Below, one piece after another: positions 1 through 10,758 of a DNA stretch of 64,000 bases (position 1 is the stretch's first letter; each line of letters begins with the position of its first letter). The notes below the pieces were generated by a model. That model ran no database searches, was not told where the DNA came from, and saw nothing but the letters and a program-made list of their open reading frames with translations. Origin of the DNA: Hanleya hanleyi (lineage: Eukaryota; Mollusca; Polyplacophora; Lepidopleurida; Hanleyidae); contig JAVTVY010037291.1 in assembly GCA_036873755.1 (NCBI GenBank), positions 1 through 64,000 on the forward strand. Reading direction: 5' to 3'. The translations under genes and the position numbers were made by a program.

Positions 1-79
1 ACATGTATCTACTTGTGTAGTATCCCCAGTAAGTTTGTACATTGTATTTGGACAGTTTACAGCAATAATGACAAAACCT

Positions 80-163
80 GCCGAAATGTCGGTTTTTCAC
101 TTTCTGCCGAAATGTCGTTGGCCGAAATGTCGTTGGCCGAAATGTCGCCTGCCGAAATGTCGC
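80..163. repeat. Short tandem repeat of about 15 bp
   Basis: The motif GCCGAAATGTCG recurs five times, with the last copies spaced 15 bp apart. The plus-strand reading frame through it gives a repetitive A-E-M-S peptide. This is simple-sequence expansion and there is no sign of a gene. Confidence 0.7.
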
Positions 164-276
164 GGATTCTTATTACAGATACCGATAAGAAAATAACAGT
201 TATAAGAAATTTTGAACTCCGTCTTTTCACCTCGTTAGCATGCACCTATAAAGCTCGCTCGGGTGTGACAATCTAG

Positions 277-3200
277 CTTCTACAGTAACCTTTCTAAAAA
301 CTCCGTTGGGCGAAAATTCACCTCCATCAAGAACAGTATCAATCTAGGTAAACCAAGATGGTAAATCAGGGGAATATTCCGTGATATTATATCTGAGTTT
401 ACTGAGATTGGAACAGTATAAACGATATATCCTAAAGGATTTTCCAAGTAGAAAATGGACCCACATTATTCTCATTTAATGTATTGTTTAATCTATATAC
501 AGAAAAAAATGACTGACCATGGAATGGATGTATCTATTTTTTTCGAATTAATCAATTCCTAAATTAATTGAACTGCGGGTGTCCTAATTCAAGTTATTTG
601 CAAATTCAGGGGTGCACTGCATCTTGGGTGAAATATGTGGTCATCGAAAGGTGACCTATTCTTCATCGGCGCTATTATAGTCGTACTTTCTGGCTGTTTC
701 ACTTGACTAATTCTTAAGCAATGGAGGACATTAACGAATTCCCGTGATTTATTCAAATATTTAGCCGCATATCGGCAGAGTACAAGGTGCTAGAGTATAG
801 GTCAAATAATTGGAATCGAAGTGTATCTTGATGAAATGATCTCGCTTTATAGACAGTATAAAATGTTCTGAATTTAATATATTTTCAATTTTGACCAATA
901 TCTTTAATAGAAAGTGGCTATACTGTTCTGTGCCAAAGGGTTGAAGACCTTCGTACATAGACTCACCTTACTGGAATGTTGGTCTTAATAATGTATATGA
1001 CCATACATTTTACACCTTTGTTCAATATTTACATATTCTATATCTGTGCCACCTGAACTAATGACCGAGATAAATGTAGTACCAATGTGTATCCGTCTGT
1101 TAATGGACTTATATCGCCTGCGTATCAAGGTATGTATCAGGACATGGTTGTCATTCAAATTTGTTAGTAAATGGCGCAAAACATATCTACAACATCTATA
1201 TCTCTGGAATGCTTATTGAATATGTATGCTTGCCTCCGTCTCTTCACATAATGCCTGGCTCAAATCAGAGACTCACTATCGTGCCGCGGCTGAGCTGCCC
1301 CAAGGCTGTGTTAAACGAAATATTTCCAGTATAAAACGGTTTGCGTTATAATTCTCAATTTAGTATTATCACACATCTTTTGTCTATATATAATTATGTG
1401 TTATCGTGCATATCGTTGTTGCAGTCATACGTCCATTGTCATGTATATTTGTGATTACATTCGTTCGTACGGTAGATTTGGTCATTTAATTTCTAAAAGA
1501 ATATATTGGGTTGCATCTTGTCATGACCCAAGTCTGGGAGACGGGGATGTGCCTTATAAGCGAAGCATCGACACCAGGCTTCCAAAAATACAAACTATAG
1601 TTCGGTTGTTGAAGTTGAAATATCTTCAAATAAGACATTAAGCGATTTTGTCGATAAAATCGCACCAAAGCAATCACGCAAAGAAAAGCTTCACAAAATA
1701 GAAATTGTTCTGTCGCAAGTATTCGTTGATGCGTTACAACTTAAAGGTGGGGTAAGACATTTTCGACCCACGGCTTTTGTGGGGAAACCTTTCCGCAGTC
1801 AAAGGAACTGTGAACCGTATAGAAAACTGGACACATCAATATAGGTCTTTATCATTTCAGGCCAAATGTCGTGGTTATATACCTTTTATAAGACACCCAT
1901 ATTATTCTACATATTAGAAGCTGGTTTATAGAGCGAAGTGCTCTTAGCCACGGGATGAGTGTAAATAGTACTTCTCCAAGCTTTGTGATGACTCAAATGG
2001 ACTTCTGAACCACATAACACGGTCTCACTTGTGAGTATACGTGCAAACTAACATTTCATATTTGTAAGATGTGTATAGGAATATAGTACGGTAACACGGT
2101 CTGTACCATGACGAAAATCGTGTGATATACGGGTACATGAAAGTGTATGGCCAGTGGTTCAGGAGCTGGCTGAGAATTCCACTCATAAATGAGATTGTAG
2201 ATCAACAATGAAGTGTTATGGATGAGCTATGGTGACTCCACAAGGTACGTCTTCATAAATTCGAGATATTGATTTCTTCATAATTTTGAGATAGCTCATC
2301 AGGGACATACTATAAAAAAATCTCTGTTTTCGGAAGTTGCTCTTCGGACTTTTTAAAATTGTTGTATTAAAGTCTGACCGGTGTGTGATGTGCAGGTGTG
2401 GAGGCTTAAAATTTACCGGCTAAGAGTGTCACTTTCTTATAGTTTAATTGGGGAATTATAGAAAACATTTAATCACTCCTTAGTCACCCCACCCCCCAAA
2501 TCAATCAAAGTAATTAACCAAATAACAACGGTAACGCGCTTCTGTTGTGTATCCTATAGGGAACATAATGCATCGAGAAAGATGGACGGGAAGATTCTCA
2601 GAACTGATTGTGATGGGTCATGTACACAACATTGTATTGGACAGCGTTTTAACAGCAAATGTGTATTGTAGTTAGGTGTACCAGACGTTATGACGAAGAA
2701 CCAGGCGGTGTATCACACAACAGAAAAGGTAGGGGACATCCGGAAACTGAAGAAATTAGAATTCCGAAAACAGAACATTTTTTTATGGTATTTTCCTAAC
2801 AGTTTTCCGTAATTGTTGACAAAGTAAAAGTTGGGGGTAAACACTAGGATCATTCAAAGATGCTCGATAAGAGGACTATATAAGCTTACACCCGTGCTTA
2901 TATATCACACATGACTATATAACCTTACACCCGTGCTTATATATGCATAATGTGACATATAGATGCCCAGTAATATAGTTGCTCTGTCTTGTCACATACT
3001 TCTAGTTAATTTGCGTCTGGTTCTGTGGAGGACGCGGAATAATTTGTGAAAATCCACTAACCGTATAGGATACTGGTAATGCAGCATGCCGTCAACCACC
3101 ATAACTCTTATGTGGAACATCGGTGCCCTGCCGGACGATCCAATGCGATTCACTGACAGACATAACAATTCCGAATACAGACCAGAAATTTACAAGCCAC

Positions 3201-3520
3201 CCATTCCCAAATCCCATTGTCGTAATCTATGGTCTTTTCAGATTAATACACCAATAATAACAGCAAGAAACATTTACTTGCGTTGCAAATAGAGCAGAGA
3301 AAACTGAGACAAGAAATGTCAACTTCTTTCGCCACGTTGGTTCAAGGACTTTTCAAAATAAATGATCCAATCTCCCTAAATGAAAGCGGTTATGATATTT
3401 GATATATATATTCTAAATATGTTTCCGTGATGGATTAATGAAAAGAATTTTTTTTTAAATATACACTGACATGTTTGCTCAGAAGACAATATAGGCATGT
3501 ATGTAATGAGCATATAAATA
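277..3520. other. Gene-free stretch
   Basis: No coding sequence, RNA gene or recognisable transposon protein was found. The open frames here are short and compositionally random. A 31-bp unit (GACTATATAA followed by CTTACACCCGTGC) occurs twice near 2875-2943. The region is otherwise AT-rich unique-looking DNA. Confidence 0.5.
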
Positions 3521-3522
3521 AG

Positions 3523-3750
3523 GTACGGCTTATAGCGTTGGACACACCGATGCTCGTCAGATCACCGAAGTTAAGCAACGTAAAGCTCGGTCAATACTTG
3601 GATGGGTGACCGGGTGCTGTACTGGCTGGGCTGATCAGTGTCCAGAGTAATAGGAACTGTGAGCACTCTCCTGTTCTGGCACATGTAGGCACCGTCGTGA
3701 TATGAATGAAACAAGGTTGAAAACGACGTTAAACCCTACTCACTCAGTCG
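3523..3750 (+). mobile_element. 5S rRNA-derived SINE (SINE3-like)
   Basis: The first 100 bases follow eukaryotic 5S rRNA closely. The internal promoter is recognisable: AGTTAAGCAACG (3569-3580, A box/intermediate element) and TACTTGGATGGGTGAC (3595-3610, C box). The 5S stem after GTGACC lacks about 12 bases between two ACCG words, as expected of a microhomology deletion. The body then runs about 120 bp beyond the 5S part and ends in a tail with GACGTTAAACC plus an ACTCACTCAGTC repeat. A similar GACGTTAAACC tail ends the LINE fragment near 57.3 kb, which suggests a shared 3' end. This is a retroposed element or 5S pseudogene, not a functional 5S gene: several conserved bases are changed and the deletion breaks the folded core. 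Confidence 0.8.
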
Positions 3751-3754
3751 CAGA

Positions 3755-4120
3755 GTTGTACTATACATAATATTGCGGCAAAGACAAGCTGATAACATAC
3801 ATGCATACATACATACATACAAATAAGGATATACTTTAACATAAAAAGAATGGATAATGTTACTCGTATTCGATGGGCTTGTTTAGTCGCATGTGGTTGT
3901 TTTCCCTGCCACTAAGTGATCCATATTAGGACTTGAAATAAGTATTGTACAGGTACTAATCTATATATGTATTGTATTGTTTTCATGTGTGGTTTTCTTT
4001 TATGTACTGTATTTTACTTTCGAGCAAAACTGAGAAATGAACTCTATTGGTGTGAATTTCATAACAAGAAAATAATTACTCATTCCTACACATAGAAAAA
4101 TACAACTACGGAAGAGAGAT
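3755..4120. other. Gene-free stretch with CATA microsatellite
   Basis: A short CATA-type microsatellite lies at 3797-3823. Nothing else is recognisable. Confidence 0.4.
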
Positions 4121-4121
4121 T

Positions 4122-4335
4122 CTAACCATCTTGCCAATTACAAGCGTCTAGTCCGTCATTCATAATCCAGCCGTCGTCCATTAGAGAATATCCGCGTCCA
4201 TAATCCAAAGACCTATTCCATTTTCCATATAGCAGTATTAGCACCAAATTCAAAAAGACAATCATAGTATACAAAAACATAGGCTTGTTTCCTGCAAGAG
4301 AGAAGCAGTCAACAGTTTTCAATGATGTCAAATAT
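4122..4335 (-). mobile_element. 3'-UTR relic of Penelope-like RT element
   Basis: About 200 bp are nearly identical to 19330-19525, which follows the RT reading frame of the copy at 19.7-20.5 kb. Related sequence lies at 47985-48170 (same strand) and, inverted, near 44.04-44.21 kb. All copies start at the same point, close to AATTACAAGCGTCTAG. This relic has no coding part and so is strongly truncated on its 5' side, as is usual for target-primed retrotransposition. The reading frame crossing it is not a gene. Confidence 0.75.
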
Positions 4336-4339
4336 CCTG

Positions 4340-5480
4340 AGTTTTTGCCGGTTTTAAAACTGAATTGAAATTCCGAGATCTGTCCGAAAATTCTTAAAGT
4401 TCCTGGTCACCCTTTGATTGTGGCTGCTCATGTGACCATATTGTTCAACCAGTGACTCGCATTGAGACAAATTGCTATGCAGTTATGAGGATGTTTGAAT
4501 GATTGTAAATGTGTGTCCGTGGTGATTCAATGTGTTCCAGTCTGTATTTTTTCTCCATTTCCTTAATTTTCCTTAATCCATTCGGATTTCGTTTTCGGAA
4601 TTATAAAACAAACAGACGGAAATGCCGCCTATTCGATTTCTTTTGTGAGAGGGCGTGTCCCCAGATCTGCGATCTTTATTAATATTTAATCTAAACCCGT
4701 CTGCATGTTTGGAGCATTCATCATAAGCTAAATAAAGGTTTGTTTTATATCAGCCTAAGTGGAAGAAGCGCCCATGTTAAAGTTTGATGGGGATCTGTAT
4801 TAAAAAAAACTGGATTTCTGTAAACTAATGTCAGTTTGCGGACTCTCGGATGTATAGGCATGCTACAGATTGGTACATTTTTAGGCCCACAGAGAAGGAA
4901 TTATACTGTCCGCTCTCTGTATTGAAGCGGAAGCCACATCGGGTCGATGCAGGGTAAGTTCGTTAATAATAATATTATATTGCGGAAGGGTTGTATATTA
5001 TGGTTGCTGTTGGGACAAAATTTGTATGTAGATTGTGTCTGTAGCAATCAAGTCAAGCGAAATCAAACCATATGGCTGCTTTATATATTCTATTCAGCTA
5101 ATATTCTTTATGATGCATTATTATGGATTATATGTTGTTTCTCTTTTCATGGAGAGGTTGTATACTTAATAATCTTACCATTTAAAGCCGTAATGTCTGT
5201 CTGTCTGCCCGTGTTTTTATAACTCGATATCAGGCGACGTAGAGATATAATATATACGCCATTCGAATGGTATTGATCAGGATAGTGACATAAAACTATT
5301 TTGGACTGGGTCCCGGGCATGGGAGATGGCTACACCCATATACTGTTTTGCTATGTTATAAGTCTACTTTCCGCATTGTTGGTTTATGTCATCCATCATT
5401 GGTACAGAAAGCAGCCAAAAGGAAAGTGTTGGTCACTTGGCCAGAAGTTCTATTCACTGAATTATACTTGGCGTTAAGCC
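4340..5480. other. Gene-free stretch
   Basis: An open frame of about 91 codons at 4947-5222 is hydrophobic and AT-driven. It has no recognisable motif and no relative in the window. No other feature is seen. Confidence 0.4.
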
Positions 5481-5484
5481 AAGG

Positions 5485-5990
5485 CCGTGAAAGTGCTTTA
5501 GTTTTCGTTTTAATTCACATATCTGGCAGTAAAATTTTCACTATACTATTTTGATAGTATACATAGACCTTTCCAGATAGGGTGGACATTCCGGAAGGTG
5601 GGCAACTACGGAGATATTAAGCAAAAAATACACACAGGCCACATGTGGTAAAACGCCTTAGTTTGGGGGTAGGGATGTTGAAATGATCCTATGTTTCTTT
5701 TGTTTATCAATTTAATTTGATATATTTTGTACACATTCAAAGCCAAATGATTGGTCTTGTTACCTGAGTTCATTACCTACTTTTTCCCTTCAAAAATCTG
5801 TATTTCGTGACTGAATAGCCTTGGAGATTTTCAGACCACCATTGTATACGTTTCAATCTGATTATACCGAAGGAGGATGACTGGAACAGTTTTGAAGCCT
5901 AACTCTGATCATCTTGTCCTAATATATTGCGACAAACACCATGTTTAAATGTCATAATAAGATTTATAATAATTGACAAACTCTAAATTT
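5485..5990 (+). repeat. Dispersed repeat, inverted copy at 23.3-23.87 kb
   Basis: Blocks such as CTTTCCAGATAGGGTGGACA (5570-5590) and ATATATTGCGACAAACACC (near 5925-5943) recur in reverse order on the opposite strand at 23325-23865. Similarity is collinear over roughly 500 bp. In the other copy it stops at the outer edge of the 7.5-kb inverted-repeat element. The repeat belongs to an unidentified family without visible coding capacity. Confidence 0.7.
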
Positions 5991-6555
5991 AGTGGAGAGG
6001 GGTCCTTCACATGGATACATCTTAATTTCTCATACGTCTATCTTACAATTCTTAATGGTTTTGAATCATCAGATGATATGCCTTCCTAAAAAATGATATT
6101 TTTGTGATTCGTCTGAACTGAGGTCAATAAATGTCAAGAGGTCATGGCACACATTTACTTACAAAAATCCACACAGTCTGTAATGGGAGATCTCGTTGAA
6201 TTCCAGACCATCAAACTTTAGGAGTTAACTGTGTGGTATTATAGAAGGGTATCAATTTCTAAGAACGGAAACATTTGGAACTTCTGTTCAGTGTGTCATG
6301 CTCACAAACGACCATCATCATCAATGCCAATTTCTGTGAAATCGATTTATACGAAGATAGGGAGTATGGTAGTGTAAACACCCTATACTGTGTTAATATA
6401 TAGCTTCATCTTAAGCATGGGCGATATCACTGGGTTACCCAGAGCTATCCATTATCCGAATTTAGTTTGAACGTATGTCATCAGAGGTCAATGGTCATGT
6501 CATACATGGCATATCAAGAATGATTTCAGGAGATCCATTCTTGGAGATGCATGCT
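5991..6555. other. Gene-free stretch
   Basis: No coding, RNA or repeat feature was recognised in this stretch. Confidence 0.4.
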
Positions 6556-6559
6556 ATTT

Positions 6560-6845
6560 TCTTTGCTCTTGTGATTTTATTACCAAACGCTACAGAGACG
6601 ATCTTCTTGTTAGGGATAATCCTTATATAATTGATACTGTGAAGGATCTATCCACCTTCACTGGACAGTAATATTCATGGAAGGTCTGCATATGACGTAT
6701 AAATATCTTGTCTAGTAGCATTTGCTAGATCCTCTGTTAAACGTTGAGATTGCTTAAAATGTGAGGATTGCGATCAACGACAAAAAAACATTTTTTATTG
6801 TTGAAACAAAGCTATGTTATCAAGCGCCTCTATACTCGTTCTCAA
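6560..6845 (+). pseudogene. Relic of Penelope-like RT coding sequence
   Basis: The segment beginning ACCAAACGCTACAGAGACGA matches in sense orientation the YIDDL region of the RT frame at 19731-20525. The match resumes with CAGTAATATTC and GTAGCATTTGCTAGATC, corresponding to the later part of that frame. About 100 bp in between are missing, and stops and indels are present. It is an internally deleted dead fragment, independent of the other copies in the window. Confidence 0.7.
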
Positions 6846-6887
6846 AGCTGGTTGTAAATATCATACCTTCAGAGCAGGGCTAATAGA

Positions 6888-9690
6888 GTCTCCTCTAAAT
6901 ACCGTACTATTAAAAACTACACAAAAACCCCAAAACCATATATCTTCCGTTATAAGGTACAGGCGGCATTTATTCTGACAAGAACAGCATTTTAGGTACA
7001 GGCGGCATTTATTCTGCACAAGAACAGCATTTTAGGTACAGGCGGCATTTATTCTGCACAAGAACAGCATTTTAGGTACAGGCGGCATTTATTCTGCACA
7101 AGAACAGCATTTTAGGTACAGGCGGCATTTATTCTGCACAAGAACAGCATTCTGTACAGGCGGCATTTATTCTGCACAAGAACAGCGTTTTAAAGTTCTG
7201 CACAAGAACAGCATATTAGCTGTGTACAAACATTTATAATGTCCACAGGATGCATGTTTTCATTATCAAAACATCCTTTCATTTTGTACTCTGCATTAAA
7301 AAACCAGAGATAAAACCCTATATCACTTGACTTAAAGACAGGGATCGAAAACTCTGGAAAAAGCATAAGTACATACCTATATCTAAGTTATCTTACAACA
7401 GTATACATGATAATTCATGGAAAAGTTTAGGCATACAGGCAGTGATACTATAAATCACCCCCCCCCCCCCTTTTCAATTGTAAACATGGAATTACACCGT
7501 TAAAACATAACATGTTTTGAACGGATTTGAAATTGATTATATTCAAATTCAGTACACCTATAATAATATTTATTAACTGTCGGTACACAAGCTCCCTTTC
7601 CAAGTTATTTGAGTAGATGAATCTTATATAGCCAAAAATTAAAAATAAGAAAGCGTGTTCTCTTGTGCCGCGCACCGACTAGAATGGTCACATTCTCACC
7701 CCACGCCGTGCACCCAGCCTGACCCGCTTGACGTTTCTACGTCACAGCCAATCGAAACACCAGAATTCACCACACCCTCTCAGCACATGTGCTCATGACC
7801 ACGCCCCCTTTGGCGAGCACATGTACTCCGATAACGTGAAGACAGAAGTTTCAAACTATACGCTGAACCGTTTGAAACTATATGTCTCCTCTAAATACCG
7901 TACTATTAAAAACTACACAAAAACCCCAAAACCATATATCTTCCGTTATAAGGTACAGGCGGCATTTATTCTGCACAAGAACAGCATTTTAGGGTACAGG
8001 CGAGATTTATTCTGCACAAGAACAGCATTTTATGGTACAGGCGAGATTTATTCTGCACAAGAACAGCATTTTAAAGTTCTGCACAAGAACAGCATATTAG
8101 CTGTGTACAAACATTTATATTGTTCACAGGATGCATGTTTTCATTATCAAAACATCCTTTCATTTTGTACTCTGCATTAAAAAACCAGAGATAAAACCCT
8201 ATATCACTTGACTTAAAGACAGGGATCGAAAACTCTGGAAAAAGCATAAGTACATACCTATATCTAAGTTATCTTACAACAGTATACATGATAATTCATG
8301 GAAAAGTTTAGGCATACAGGCAGTGATACTATAAATCCCCCCCCCCCCCCCCTTTCAATTGTAAACATGGAATTACACCGTTAAAACATAACATGTTTTG
8401 AACGGATTTGAAATTGATTATATTCAAATTCAGTACACCTATAATAATATTTATTAACTGTCGGTACACAAGCTCCCTTTCCAAGTTATTTGAGTAGATG
8501 AATCTTATATAGCCAAAAATTAAAAATAAGAAAGCGTGTTCTCTTGTGCCGCGCACCGACTAGAATGGTCACATTCTCACCCCACGCCGTGCACCCAGCC
8601 TGACCCGCTTGACGTTTCTACGTCACAGCCAATCGAAACACCAGAATTCACCACACCCTCTCAGCACATGTGCTCATGACCACGCCCACTTTGGCGAGCA
8701 CATGTACTCCGATAACGTGAAGACAGAAGTTTCAAACTATACGCTGAACCGTTTGAAACTATATGTCTCCTCTAAATACCGTACTATTAAAAACTACACA
8801 AAAACCCCAAAACCATATATCTTCCGTTATAAGGTACAGGCGGCATTTATTCTGCACAAGAACAGCATTTTAGGTACAGGCGGCATTTATTCTGCACAAG
8901 AACAGCATTCTGTACAGGCGGCATTTATTCTGCACAAGAACAGCGTTTTAAAGTTCTGCACAAGAACAGCATATTAGCTGTGTACAAACATTTATAATGT
9001 CCACAGGATGCATGTTTTCATTATCAAAACATCCTTTCATTTTGTACTCTGCATTAAAAAACCAGAGATAAAACCCTATATCACTTGACTTAAAGACAGG
9101 GATCGAAAACTCTGGAAAAAGCATAAGTACATACCTATATCTAAGTTATCTTACAACAGTATACATGATAATTCATGGAAAAGTTTAGGCATACAGGCAG
9201 TGATACTATAAATCCCCCCCCCCCCCCCCTTTCAATTGTAAACAAGGAATTACACCGTTAAAACATAACATGTTTTGAACGGATTTGAAATTGATTATAT
9301 TCAAATTCAGTACACCTATAATAATATTTATTAACTGTCGGTACACAAGCTCCCTTTCCAAGTTATTTGAGTAGATGAATCTTATATAGCCAAAAATTAA
9401 AAATAAGAAAGCGTGTTCTCTTGTGCCGCGCACCGACTAGAATGGTCACATTCTCACCCCACGCCGTGCACCCAACCTGACCCGCTTGACGTTTCTACGT
9501 CACAGCCAATCGAAACACCAGAATTCCCCACACCCTCTCAGCACATGTGCTCATGACCACGCCCCCTTTGGCGAGCACATGTACTCCTCTAAATAACGTA
9601 CTATTAAAAACTACACAAAAACCCCAAAACCATATATCTTCCGTTATAAGGTACAGGCGGCATTTATTCTGCACAAGAACAGCATTTTAG
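6888..9690 (-). repeat. Amplified split direct repeats of the DIRS-order element
   Basis: Three tandem copies of a unit begin at about 6889, 7885 and 8766 (TCTCCTCTAAATACC), and a partial fourth begins at 9584. The unit length is 881 bp between copies two and three, and 996 bp between one and two because of extra internal subrepeats. Each unit has one to six copies of a 40-bp subrepeat containing TACAGGCGGCATTTATTCTG and a poly-C run of about 10-15 bases. The segment from GATAACGTGAAGACAG to TTTGAAACTATAT in each full unit also occurs at 13976-14031, on the other side of the ORFs. That is the A1...B1-A2-B2 layout of PAT/Ngaro-type DIRS elements. A 75-codon minus-strand frame occurs once per unit; it is probably incidental. 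Confidence 0.8.
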
Positions 9691-9724
9691 ATCTGAAAGG
9701 AGGGAGCAAATGTACACTCAAAAC

Positions 9725-10744
9725 TTAAATCCCCAAATCTCTCGTTACAACTAGACGCGACTCTTTCGAGTCATCTGCGTTGATGGCATCAGAACGCCAC
9801 CGTCCATGTTTTTTCAGAAGTCTAATATCTTTCCCACTTTTAACACTGGTCGTTACGCCACCTGATCTTAGCGAGTGTAAGCCTAAGTTTGAGCCAGAAG
9901 GGGCAAACTCTTTCAATCTTGCGCCAATCACTTCCCTAGCTCTAGTGTAACTTAAGCATTTATTCTTCGTGATTAATTTCTGCTTACCCTTTGTACAGAC
10001 CAAAGGTTTGAATAAAAAATCATCATCAAACGTAGACAACTGAGCTGCCAACAGATAACGCTCTACCCAACTAACAGGACAAGCTACTGTGTTTGTTCTG
10101 CTAATAATGACCTCATTACCTTTCCTGTACTGATCAGTTTTACTCTTTCTAACATTTAAATACATATGATCAACTTCAATTTTAAAGTCACAAACTCTAA
10201 GATTCTGAATCTCATCAAAACGTAAATAACCGGCAAAACCAACTAACGCCATAGATATGTCACGAATCTCACTCAAGTCTTGAGAGTACCTGTAATTTTC
10301 ACACATCTTCATCAATGTTTCAGAACCCACGGGATCCTTACGTACCACTGGTTTGGAATGTTCGCGTTTTATTCCATCGAACACCATTTTGATGAAAGTG
10401 TTCTCCGTTGGCGATCTTAAGTTACAAGAATCGTGCATCCATTTTATACCGTAAACTGCCGCTTCCACAACAGAAACGCTTTTAGTTGTGTCGGCCAGAT
10501 AAACAAGGTACAATCCAAATTCACATGCTGAAGCTGGTAGAACAGTAAAGTCCCTACTTGAAGCGAATAATTTCCATTTTTGAAAAGCAGAATTGTACTT
10601 CACGGTAGTAGATTCAGCCTTAATGTGAACAACATACTCTGCTAATCGATCAACTAAATGTCCCGTTTCTTGATCACCCGTCTGTCGTTTCTCCTCTAGC
10701 TCGCACCATACACTGCCGTTCACATTCACACCTGAAATAATCAA
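9725..10744 (-). CDS. DIRS-order tyrosine recombinase, catalytic Tyr missing
   Basis: This 339-residue frame codes a phage-integrase-type tyrosine recombinase, which in DIRS elements integrates the circular cDNA. Residues 30-130 resemble the N-terminal SAM-like DNA-binding domain. The catalytic part has Arg175 (GYLRFDEI), the H-x-x-R box His290/Arg293 (HSLRSGG) and the second His313 (KHGRW). The family's nucleophilic tyrosine should follow HGRW by roughly ten residues, but the last 50 residues contain no tyrosine at all. The reading frame is otherwise intact, so a small in-frame loss or substitution is inferred and strand cleavage should be lost. It lies 14 bp downstream of the RT frame on the same strand and is third in gag-RT-YR order. 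The first residues before about 15 may not be the native start. Confidence 0.9.
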   Translation of the reverse strand: MIISGVNVNGSVWCELEEKRQTGDQETGHLVDRLAEYVVHIKAESTTVKYNSAFQKWKLFASSRDFTVLPASACEFGLYLVYLADTTKSVSVVEAAVYGIKWMHDSCNLRSPTENTFIKMVFDGIKREHSKPVVRKDPVGSETLMKMCENYRYSQDLSEIRDISMALVGFAGYLRFDEIQNLRVCDFKIEVDHMYLNVRKSKTDQYRKGNEVIISRTNTVACPVSWVERYLLAAQLSTFDDDFLFKPLVCTKGKQKLITKNKCLSYTRAREVIGARLKEFAPSGSNLGLHSLRSGGVTTSVKSGKDIRLLKKHGRWRSDAINADDSKESRLVVTRDLGI

Positions 10745-10758
10745 GAATTACATAGGCA

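Noticed and set aside
3523..3640. Functional 5S rRNA gene
   Set aside because: The conserved core is interrupted by a deletion and several changes, there is no tandem 5S array, and a SINE-type tail follows.
7728..8977. Plus-strand frames of 150 and 122 codons in the 6.9-9.7 kb array
   Set aside because: They are made of the 40-bp subrepeat and change length with subrepeat number. The element's genes are on the other strand.
7448..9433. Identical 75-codon minus-strand frame repeated three times
   Set aside because: It lies once in each tandem unit and begins in poly-C. Identity reflects DNA duplication, and there is no coding signature.
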